A stretch of 64,000 bases of DNA. It comes from Jaltomata sinuosa. Taxonomy: Eukaryota; Streptophyta; Magnoliopsida; Solanales; Solanaceae. The stretch covers positions 305,001-369,000 of the forward strand of contig QJPP01000048.1 in assembly GCA_003996215.1 (NCBI GenBank). Direction: 5' to 3'. The position numbers and the translations under genes were made by a program. Positions 10,201-22,200 of the stretch are shown here, one piece after another; within the stretch, counting starts at the first letter, position 1; each line of letters starts with the position of its first letter. The notes under the pieces are model-generated. The model searched no databases. It saw only the letters and a list, made by a program, of their open reading frames with translations, and was not told the DNA's origin.

Positions 10201-13200
10201 TGGTTCTGTTGATTTCGCTCAGAAGTGCCTAGGATCCAACTCACCTAGGATGGAGTTTCACCCCATCCGTTGTTTCTCTCAAGGTGACAAAGTGAAAGAA
10301 AAGTATCATGGCAGTTGACAGATGTCATAAAGATATTCTCAGCGGCCTTTTTGAAGTCAAAGTACACTAGGCCATTGAGTGGACATGATTGAATTTATGG
10401 AATCTGAACGCAGAGAAGATAGGTGACTTAAGACCATAGATGCTTGAGATTAAGAAAAGTGTTTTTCTATTCAAATGGATTGTACCAGGTGGCCATGATG
10501 CAGAATTTCCGTTGAAAGAATTAATGAACACAAAGCCAGATCTAGGAAGGTCCATCGAGGAGCTAAGGGAAGAGGGAATAACATTTTGCCTAATCTTATT
10601 TTAGATATCTCCATCTTTGAAACCTCAGATTTCAGAATCTATCATTGGCCCCATCCCTACAATTTCTCTTTTTCCTTTAACTTCCTTCCTCTTTCTGTTG
10701 CATCAACCAGTAACAGTATTTCCATTTTGGAGCATCGCTTCGGCTTTAAGCTTTAGTTTAGCTATGCCTTCTTTTCTATTCCATAATTGTTCAAAAGATC
10801 CATCAAGGAAGCTACTTAAGAGAAGACTGATTTCATAATAGTTTCTGAGACTTCCACAAACATCGGGAAACTGTGATGGTTGAAAATGTGAAATATGCAA
10901 GGAAAACTTTCCCTCAGTTATTGGAACCAGTATTTGAGATGGGCTTCAGAATTTCTTGCAAGTTTGAATGCAGCCGGGGACATCATGAAACTTTTGGGAA
11001 GCACTAAGCCTTTAGACCAAAACCAGGTTTCGATAAGAAGGAGCGAGTTTCCTCTACCAAACAACTTGAATAACCAAACTAGTAGTCACTCCATCCCATT
11101 TTCTACGACCTGCCCTGACTTTTAAGCAGTTTAAGAGAAACATTTGAATGAGAGTTACTACAAGGGAGTTCTGTATATATATGTCAAATACTAATTGGAA
11201 GATGTGAGAAGATATCAAGATGCTGCATCAAATAAAAAAGTAACATTGAAGTAGAATTATAAAAAGAATATACAGTATTACTATGGTGGAAGCCAACATT
11301 TAAGAGGTTGTATATTTGTTGGACGAGCTCAAATAGAACGTAAGTAAAACAAAATAGGATCAAGTAATAATTAAACTGAATAACTACTACAATGTCCAGG
11401 TAGCTGTATAGAACTGAAGAAAACACATAAGCATGTTCATATTCTCAATTATCAAAGCTCTGACCAAGCCATATAAAGCAACACATTTTGTAAGAACATC
11501 TTCTTAAGATGGAATCTGGCACGAAATCCAACCATATAAACCATGCCAAGTTATATGATGCACAAAGTTTTTAGGTCAAAGTGGAATACTCAATTTCACA
11601 GCTTAAGTATTCAGGCAGCTAAAGTATATATGCAGTTGGCCATAAATTTCATCCACATAGATCATTTAATAGTTAATTCAGGATTTGTCAAACATAACAT
11701 GAAAAAAAAACACCTTTGCCTGAAAGTGCCCTATGCACAAAACATAATCAATTGGTGTCTTCACGACATTGTTGTGCACTATTTCTCCCAAAATACGATC
11801 AATAGCTGCCCCCTGTACAAAAACAAGCTGCTTAGGAAAATAATCAATTTAACGCATAATGACATTCTGGAAACACCAGAACAGACCTTAGTAACACCAA
11901 TTGCTCGAACCTCAACAGATCGACCACCCTGGACTACCTCTAGAGAAGCATTTGAAATTGGGCCTGTCCACAGATGTTGCAAGAGATCTTTTGATTGAAG
12001 TTTTCCAAACTCGATATCTGCATGCTCAGCACCCACTAACAGAATTAGGAGTCTGAAACCACAGATAAACATAAGGGTATTTATTTGATTAAAGATGGAC
12101 CTAAATTGGGTATGAATTAATGACCTGTATATTTATAGTTCCAAACAAGAGAGGTTTCACGAAGCTCAAAATGAGAACGGGGGGTCCTCTCAGTGAAATA
12201 CTCAAATACATGCTGAAACAAAGAAGATAGACTTTGATTTCAAAAACTTCACAAACTTGAGACAATTCAAGTTCAAAAATATAGTGCTTCACCTTCACGC
12301 TGTCAACCCAATCCATACTTAGATTTTCAGGCATCGTAGTCATCCAATTCCCCTCTGTTTGTCGCAAAAACATTCCATGTTCAGCAGCCAACCACATCCT
12401 ATATTCTCCAAAATTCTGTAGAAGAAGTCAGTCAACGAACATAAATGCTGATAGAAAGACATTAACTTATGAAAGTAGGAACACCTCATCAAGAACGTTT
12501 CGGCCACTTCCACTGAGGACAACTACTGTCGTCTTTGGGTCATTACAAAGCTTTCTTAGAGGTTCTTTTAGATCTGGATGCAACTTAAGCTCCATTTCTT
12601 TTAGTTGATCAATCCTTCTTCCCTGGGCATCAACTGGCTCTGTTAATGTGGCATTGAAACCCTAAATTACAGAAAATGACTGTCAGAACGAAGTATTTCT
12701 TATTAGGGGAACTGCAAAGTAGCTTATCACCTGTCTGCATCATCTATATATTCAACGTTTTTGGAACTATAACAAGAAGGAGCAACCAAAAGACACAGTA
12801 AATGAGATAAATAGCTTAGACCAAACAAAATACAGTAAATTGGACATTTAGCTTGACTACTGCTCTCCGATACAGTGCTACACTTCCAACAGGCCCAATA
12901 GACTATCTATAAATTAACAAAGGGATACTAGGCATCACCCTAAAGTAGTTCATTTGTTCCACTTTTAAATCAAAGGAATAGTAGAGATTAAGTGGACAAA
13001 AGCTGATAGAACTTTTCGTTGTGACAAAGGCCAGGGAAGCTATTTTTGAAAGCAAAACTTGACTTTCAGAAAACAGAAACATCAGAACTACCTTGTACTC
13101 AGTTAATTACATAGGTCGGTGAGACATGGTAACAGAGAAAGAAATATAAGCATCCTCAGTGCAAAAACTCTTCAAATTCATAATCTTATGGAACAGCATC

Positions 13201-16200
13201 GTGTGTACCCTTACAGAATAGTTTCTACTGACCACATCATCCTTTTGATATTACAAACATTTGATGAACATATAACAGCATAACAAACATTTGATGGACA
13301 TAATAACAGCATAATTTTATCAAGAAACATTCCATGTTCAGCACCTTATGTTCAAATATGTCTCGGGCAATAACAAGTAACAACAGACTCCATTCCCAAT
13401 TGGTTGGGATGCCATAGTAGTAAAAGAAATAAGATGAATGTGTACAGCAGTAATTAATAAATGACAGCTTACAGAGACATCAGTTTCTAGTTAGAATAGC
13501 TATCTGTTTAGTTGTTCCATTTCCTCCGTTGAAATTTATGAACTGAAAGCCAGACAAATGGTGTAAAAGGGCATCGGAAATAACATCCGAGCAAAGCAAG
13601 CCCTAGAAATTGGCACAGGAGCAGCTACAATAGCTTCAGAATGAGCTTCTGCCCATATATGGAAATACATAATGGCTAAACGCATGGTTTTCAACCATTT
13701 TCTAATTATATAAATTTCATCTTTCGATAGAATGTAGAATCTAGCAGCAGTGTCATACTGCACCAATTTCCTGGTTGTTGATCCTTTTGAGTTGACACCA
13801 AGTACTAAGACCATAAATAAAAGTACACATTAAGATAATTTAATCACCGGTTGAAATTACGATTTTACAAAAGAAAAGTGCAGATATACAATTTTTAATT
13901 TTGGTGAAGGGAAAAAGGATACCAATATAAGCAATCGATTATTTGATTGCAAGTAGCGCTCAATAGCCACTTCGGAGGGAAATTGAGGTGGAATATGTCT
14001 AGTCCTCAGCTGAGCTTCAACAACTGTATCATTGAGTTCACTACATAGAAACAAACAGTAGCATCAGATTGTACTAAGCTTTAACAACTGTATCATTGAG
14101 TTCACTACATAGAAACAAACAGTAGCATCAGATTGTACTAAAACTGACGTTAGGCAAAAGTAGTTAAAATAGCGTCTGAGCAAATTGTTTGTCTTGTGAT
14201 CGCTTCTTGATATTGTTATCGATTAGACTTCAAAAAACATGTGTTGAAAACATAATTAGTAAATAAAAGTGTGCTCTCTCTAAAGGTTAAGCTTTTAGAT
14301 GAGATGGTCACACACTTCAGCATGGTATCAGAGCAGGCAGAGATCCTAAGGTTCGAGCGCCATCCATTATCAAAAAGAATTTTGTGCTTGGCTCATAACA
14401 AAAAATCAAGCCCGCTCATTAGGGGGCGTGTTGAAGACATAATTTAGTAAACAAAAGTGTGCTCCAGCTTAAGCTTTTAGATAAGATGGTCACACACTTC
14501 AACAACGTGAAAAGTACATAATGAGGAACCTAAACAGGGATCCTTATTATCAAGAATATAAAGGTAAGGAGTCTAAATCATAAGAGCTACTCTGACACAT
14601 TAAGGACATACCTTACAAATGTTTCAGCCCATTCCTGGGAAGTGTGAGTAGTGACATGCAAGAAGTTATGGTGATGTCGTTTTTCTCTTTCATGTGCAGA
14701 CATTGTTAGAGCATAACCAATTGAAGACGCAAGTTCAGTAATGTTCCATGGGTTTACCAAAATAGCCCCAGCACCAAGAGACTGTGCTGCACCTGCAAAC
14801 TGTAATTAACAAAATATTATTTAAGAATGTGCTGCTCAAATCATTTGTATAGCACGTCTACATGTCCAGTAACGATCTGATAATTGGAAAACAATACTAA
14901 GAAGGAGAAAGAGTTTCTCTAAGGAATATGATGCCACTTCTCTTACTGAATCAAATTCCAACGGACTTCTGAATTCTAGCATTTAATATTAACTTGCATA
15001 AATAAGTTGAAGTAGAAATCAAAGCAACACATGGGCACTATCATATTTCCCTTTTAGCATGTTGAGGTATACTTATTATCAATACTAGACAAACCTTTTT
15101 GTAGTAATATCTCTGTATCTTCTTAGGCATGACATTAAGATTTCCATTGGAGCTACTTTGCTACTAAGACCATTGTTGGGAAGATGGACATAGTGACCAA
15201 CTTAATCCCAAAAACAAGCAAAATCATATAAAGAGACTATACCATCATACACTTCACCAATGTGGGATTTTACCAACCCTCATCCCTTCCCGCGTGCTCA
15301 AAGCTGGACATATGTGTTGTGAAATTACGGCACATTCTATGCCAAATACATAGACTTTTCATGTCCTTAATGCATTTTTAGTATAGGATTCTTATATTAT
15401 TTTGCTTTTTGTAGGTATTTTGCACTGGGACTCCAAAAATGGGCAAAAGTGAACAAAAGTGCAGAGAAGTACCTAATATGCGGGCCGTAAAACCAGATTG
15501 CGGACCACCAAAAAGGTAACTTCGCCGCATAAATAGACGGAAGAAGAGAGCTTAGAAGTCAGGATGCGATGACCATCTGCCGTCCGCATTCCAGTTTTGC
15601 GGACCGCATTCCCGTCTGCAACCAAGACCTCAGTCAGAAGATTCCACTCTGCGAACTGGAGCCAATTTGCGGACCGTATACCTATTTTGCGGTCAAACAT
15701 GAAGACCGCATAATTGGACAGAAATTCCAGATCTGAAGATTGTAGCCAACTCTGCGAACCCTATCCTAGTTTGCGGACCGCAGACCAGTTCTGCGGTCGT
15801 AGAGTGGGAATGTGGTGGCATTTTTGTAATTTCGATTCCATGATTTTTGGACCCTATAAATATGTTTTCTAGGGTTTTGTGTCCCATCATCACTAAGAAT
15901 ATTCACTTTTGAAGTCTTATCAACTTATTCCTTTGTCCTTTTGACACCCTTGGTACTGTCCCTACTGAGAAAGATCCGGATTTCCCAGAGAGTGCTTTTC
16001 CACACTTGTGAAGCATCAAACTTCAAGATTCTCATTAAATTCAAGATATTCATTGTGAGCATTCATGACCTTATTTTACTCTTTTGTCTTGTATTTCTTT
16101 TATAATGAGAAGCTAAGAAAATATGTTGGGGTTGTGGATCCTAATTGGGATTTTTGCTAATGGATTTAGTATTTAATGTTATAAAATGGTGTAGTGCGTG

Positions 16201-19200
16201 TGATATTTAAATACCTTTCACTTTAATTGATAAGATGTGGTTGCAAACACTCTTATATTGCCAATTGACTCTATTTTTAGAAAAAGGTAGATTAATTAGG
16301 AGTTGGGGTTTTAAACCCCATTTAATAAATCCCAACCACAGATAGAAGGGATTTAACTAAGGGTATTACTTGGTAATCAAGGATCTCAACACATTAGGCT
16401 TGAAAAGGCCTAATTGTGACATCTAGTGGGTGTATTTAGAAATCCCCACTAGTACATGAGTCCTCACTACTCATGTCATACCCCTTCACTTCACTCTTGG
16501 AATTAAACCCATCTGCATGTCCCATTAAATGGTACCACAATCCTAGCTCCCTAACTTATAATCGTTTAAAATCAATTGCTAATTGTCAATATTTGGAGAC
16601 TGTATTTCAAAACAAAAACTCAAATCAATTTTATAAATTGCCACCTTAGAAATAGAGACCATAGTAAAGTTCAAATACGAAAATAGCGTATGATTTCTCA
16701 TCGTATTATTTGTGGGATTCGATACCCAACCCCGTTGGGTTCCATATTTGTGACGACCATTTATGTCACTTAAGATGGTGTAATTTAGGCGTATCAACAT
16801 GTCTAACTGAACATTAGGTAACCCAAGATCAAGGATGGGTCTAGCTATGACGCTGAGTTGTAAAAATAAACCTCATACCTAACTTAATTTGAAAGCTAGC
16901 TCAAGTGGTGAGAATAGGTCACATGCTTAACCGATGTAGGATTCTGAAAATGTTATTAGTGAAATCATATTCCAAAGTAAAAGAGAGAATTGTGTACCTC
17001 ACTTAGAATTAGGACTCCTTTCTTGGATGCTTGGCATGCCACAAACTCGTAGCTAACAAGATTCATCCCATCTCTCAAGGATGTAACTAGAGCAACATCT
17101 AAAATTTCCGAAACAAAGAAAAAACTGAGAAAAGGGCCGAGAAGTATATTGAGGAACAATTAGCATTAAAAACTTACAAGTATTATAACAATACATCATA
17201 AAAATTGGTAGTATGAATTTAAATAGAACCAAAATGTTATAAAAAGCAATCATTAATGTGTCACAAGCAAGAAATGTATCAACTTGTCCTCTCTAGTTTA
17301 TAAAAATAAATTTTCTTGGTGACCCATCTAGTTTCTCTTTTGTCCTCTACATATGTGTCAGTGCAAGTAGTATCATACATGGACATAGTTTGTTCAGATG
17401 CTGAGCAGGCAACCCCCTGAGGATGTATTGATGTTTTCCTTTTTCCCTTTCTGTATACCTGCCCCTACTCTATCACTATCAGAAGAACTCAACTATGTTT
17501 TCCACCTTCTAACCATATTAAATGAATTTATTTCCAGTATAATGTAAAGGGAGATAAGAGACAATTTACTTGTAAAGGAACAAGAATAAGTACCAGTGAC
17601 AGCATACAGCGCACATAGTGCAGGAAAATCAAGAGAACGATCCTGTAAGCATAGAGATAACAAGATTAGAATCTTCACAAGGATACAGCAATCACTCATA
17701 AAGCACAATGGGAGTGATGAGAATGAGTAGCGGAATAGGCTGAAATTAGAATAAGAAACATCAAACACCACTCACTAGCTGGAATGGGATAAAGGGATAG
17801 GAGAACCTTTGAAGGATTCACTAACTCGTTCTGAAACTCAAAAATTCACCCTTCAGTTTATTTTAGTGTAAAGAGGAAGATCCTTGTTTCACAGATAGTT
17901 GGCTTGATTCTTGAGGCCATAACATCACATGTAGTCAATGCTTCTGTTTTTTAAAATCACCCTCGAGAAGAAACAAAAAGTTCTCATAGAAATCAACTAT
18001 TAACCTTCCATTTTCAAAATCTTTTTTCTCTTGTTATCCGCCACTTCATTTGAACACCTCACGACCTAGCTTTTGGAGTAGAGTTAGGCCCAAGATCCAT
18101 CTCTCAAAGTATTCAAGCAACAACAATGAAATTGAAAACTTAATGTTGATACTGTCAATTGACTCAATTCCTTGACCACGAATCTCAGGCATTAGGCCTA
18201 TTAATTAAAGTTTTATGCTCTTGGAGAAAAAGTAATTGACAGATTCCATCAACACAAAAAAGCTTTCTTAGGAAAATGACACATCGGAAATCTATTCGGA
18301 GGATTTTCAGTTCTAGCAGAATTAGATAAAGAAAGATAAATATTTTCCCGGTTTAAGAGTAACATATTTTCTAATTATTGCACTATTGAAACCAAAGAAA
18401 ACACAGAAGAACCAAACCTTCATTATAATGATGCAGCCATTTTGATTAAGATGCAAGTATAGAAAGCAAGCAAATGAAAATGCCATTCAGAGAAGATATG
18501 ATTGATGGAACCCTTCACGCATAAATGCTGCATCATTAAAATAATTCAGCCTAATTTATGTTACTGATTCGTGTTGTAGACTTTGTCAAAGTATTGGGCT
18601 TTTTTTATCTTTTTGATAAGTAAAGTAATGTCAAAGTGAGGGGCTTTCCTTTGCAATGAAGTAGTAAAAATTAGGAGTAATATTTTCTTCTTATTTTGCA
18701 TCCATTTAGAAACCAAGTAGGCAGTAATCGACCTGATGCCTCAATGCAGCGGCAGAGCTAGGGGGCGGAAACAGGTTCATCCGAACCCCCTTCGCCAGAA
18801 AATTAACTGATATAAGGTCAAATTTAATTATTTTTTTTGAGTATATATTTCGGAATGAACCCCCTTGACACAACTCAAAAGCTAGGCTCAGTGGCCAAGG
18901 GAGTTCAAAATTATCCCAAGGTCGCGATCAATTCTCGGTCACTGCACTATTTCCCATTTTCTCGGTCACTGCAGTATAAAATGATTGCCCACCAATTATT
19001 TAATATTTCTTTTTATTCACTCTATCAATTATAATTCAAATCAGAATCAAAATCTTAAATTTCCTGCCTATCTTGACCTAAATTCCTTTATCAATCAGGT
19101 ATTCTCAACAATGTCAATATGTTGCACAAGTTAGATGACATTTGTCACAAAAGGGAAATTGACTTAAATTTGAACCTCTCGTTCACATTTAACTTTTGAC

Positions 19201-22200
19201 AAGGAACATGTAATACAAAAAAATTATCTATCAATTCAAATTCGTTGTTATTATATAGCCTACTAATATTATCCTAAAATCCTAATGTGTCTTTTTTATT
19301 AGCTTCTTGCTTACTTAACTAACCAACTTTAAATAGACAGCACCTTTCGATTCAACAAAATATTTTGGACATCCCAAACGTAGATATGAATTCCATCTAT
19401 CTCACTTTATATCCAAGAGTTAGCTTTGAAAGAGATGACAAAGTTGTGAACTTTCTCTTCCTTCTTTCTTTTTGGGCGTTCCCCACAAATTTAACGAACT
19501 TTATGTGAAGGCTATAAATATTGCTAGAGATATTGCTATAGATATTTACGGAAAGATATAAGATTTCTAATGGAAACTTTTGTGCTTTTATGCCTATGAT
19601 ATGAAAATTTCAATTTGTGAAGATGCAATCTTATACTCCCCCCTTTCCCTTTTAAGTGATTTTCTAGCCATTTAAATTGTGTTTCAAAATAAGTAACCTT
19701 TAAGAAATCAAGATATTAATCTTTTTCCAAAATAACCCTTGTTTGAAAAACACAAGAAATGTTGAAAAGGGGCGATGGAGCAGGGCAAAAGTAGGAAGAA
19801 ATGTTAAAGGGACATGACAAGGCGAGTTAAAATTTGGCGGGAAGGTTAGTCTTGTACTTCGCCGCCCCACCCCGTTTATCATCATGCAATTTCGTACTTT
19901 ATATTTTGAACCCCCTTGATAAAAATCCTGCCTCCGCACTGCCTCAATGTAGCTAGCTTTTGAAGTACGGAAACTATACTTTGCGAATTTGAATAGGCAT
20001 AATACATAAATGTGCCCTTTAACTTGGCCTCAACTGACATTTATGCCCTCCAACTTTGAGTGTGCACATGTAGGCACTTAAACTTGTATAAAGTTGAACA
20101 AATGGACACACGCGTCCTACATGGCATCTACGTGACAATCTCATGCGAACTGCCACGTAGATGCCACGTAGGACGCCTGTTTTTACTTGTTTAACTTTAT
20201 ACAAGTTTAAGTCCTACTTGTGCATGCCCAAAGTTGGAGGGCATAAGTGCCAGCTGAGGCCAAGTTAAAGGGCACATTTATGTATTATGCCATTTGAATA
20301 TGCAGCATTACCTGGTAGAGTTTGTGAGTGTATTTATCTAGCAGAAAGCTGATTGCACGCATATTGCACGCAGAAGAGTTCACCAAGAGTTAAGTCTTGA
20401 AGGTAAGCAAATTCTTAGTTTTGTCCTTTACTTTAAATAAGCACATTAACTACAATTTAGAAGAAGACAAATGGGTGTACTCATAGCTACTCCTACATGT
20501 TGCCAATAAATCTTTATACAAGATTTATCCAAAATTACTTGAATGACTTGTCAAGAGTTGAACAATATCCTTTTGCATCTGCCGCAATATTTACTTCATC
20601 TTTAGTATAATAAATTTCTAAATTTTCCAAGTGCATGTCCATCGGTCCTCATGCTCAAGGTTCAATTGAGTTTCTATATTGACGTAATGATCGCAAGATT
20701 TTTTATCTTTTTTTTGGCTTTTCATTTTCACCAGATGTCTGATACCCGTTTTGGGATCCGACTAATCGGATTTTGTGGGTTGGGGGGTGTTAATTCCATT
20801 TCCATTACTCGAATCTGAGACCTCTGGTTTCATGAATCATGAAAAAGTACTTACCTTTGGTAGGGAGTAGGGCCTTTCTAACTGTTAGAGTGGTTTAGAG
20901 TCCCACATTGGTTGGCGAATAGACCGGTGGTCTACTTATATGGACTTAGGCAATCCTCCCCTCATGAGCTAGATTTTGGGGTTGAGTTAGGCCCAGGTGC
21001 CATATCTTTACATGGATCAGAGTCAGGTTCATCCTTATTTGGACTCCCAGTCCACGCTCGCCTGGACGTGAAGGGGGTGTTAGAGTCCCACATTGGTTAG
21101 GGAATGAACTTGTGATCTGCTTATATGGACTTGAGCAACCCTCCATCATGAGCTAGCTTTTGGGGTTGAGTTAGACCCCGGTGTCATATCTTTACACTAA
21201 CCAACCCAACATTTCCTCTTGGTCATTTCTTCTAAATTATGCGGCTTATGAGTAATAAATGATGAAGATCTTCATTATGTCTTTTATATTTCGGTTATTA
21301 TAGTTTCCACAGAAGTAAAATCGTCATGGTGTTTTCCGCCTTAACATTCAAAATTCGCATTTCTCATGTCCAACTCAACATTTTTCATAACAGTGGTAAC
21401 CATGCCAGACCTCACTTTGTGGGACTACCCTGGATATGTTGTTGTTATTGGTATCCATGCTAGTTTGTGACACCTCGACTATACCACCGGCTACTTCCAC
21501 CAGCACAAGAACCAGTTAACTCTACTCACCGAAGCTTAGATAGATGCGAAGAAATCACCTACCGTCTTTTGTCTGGTCTCCCATGGTTTTCACCCACTTC
21601 ATTAGCACCCTTGGGTGCTGCACAACTGTACTTACCCTAGACAGACGGAAATATTCATGCTAACTAGGTGAGAATTGATGGCAATAATATCTCGAAAATT
21701 CTTATGTCTCCGGAATCGTAAGGTTAGGGAGCAGAACATACTGGCCGAGATGAAGAAAATATAAGTTGAAAATGTGACTTTTAGAGACTAATGGAAAATA
21801 AGAGTACAGGAAAAAAGATGGGTAGCTGATGTTAAGTTTAATGCGCTCCTAGTATGCATGTTTGCACTTCACACCTTGTTCTTATCTTTTTTATGGTTTG
21901 ATCCCTAACTTCCTACTATCTAATGTAAAAAATGCAAGTTTTTGGCTCAAAATTAAATTGAGTCATGTCGATCCCGTAAGGGAAAAAGGAAATAATTACC
22001 ATATTTGATCATGGGTCATGGAAAGGGGTTGGTGGGCTGGATTAACGAAAAGGAATGAAGGGAAACTCAATGAATTAGGGGTATGGCGGTTCAAATTCAG
22101 CGTGAGTAACCTGGTGCTGAGAGAAAGTGGCAAGGGAAGAAGGGAAAGAGATTTGGTTCAAAGGAAACCAATCTCTCACTTTACACTTATTAAGTAAATA

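Noticed and set aside
14323..14334. TGGTATCAGAGC as part of a tRNA-Met gene
   Set aside because: It is only the 3'-end complement and sits directly after an LTR, so it is a primer-binding site.
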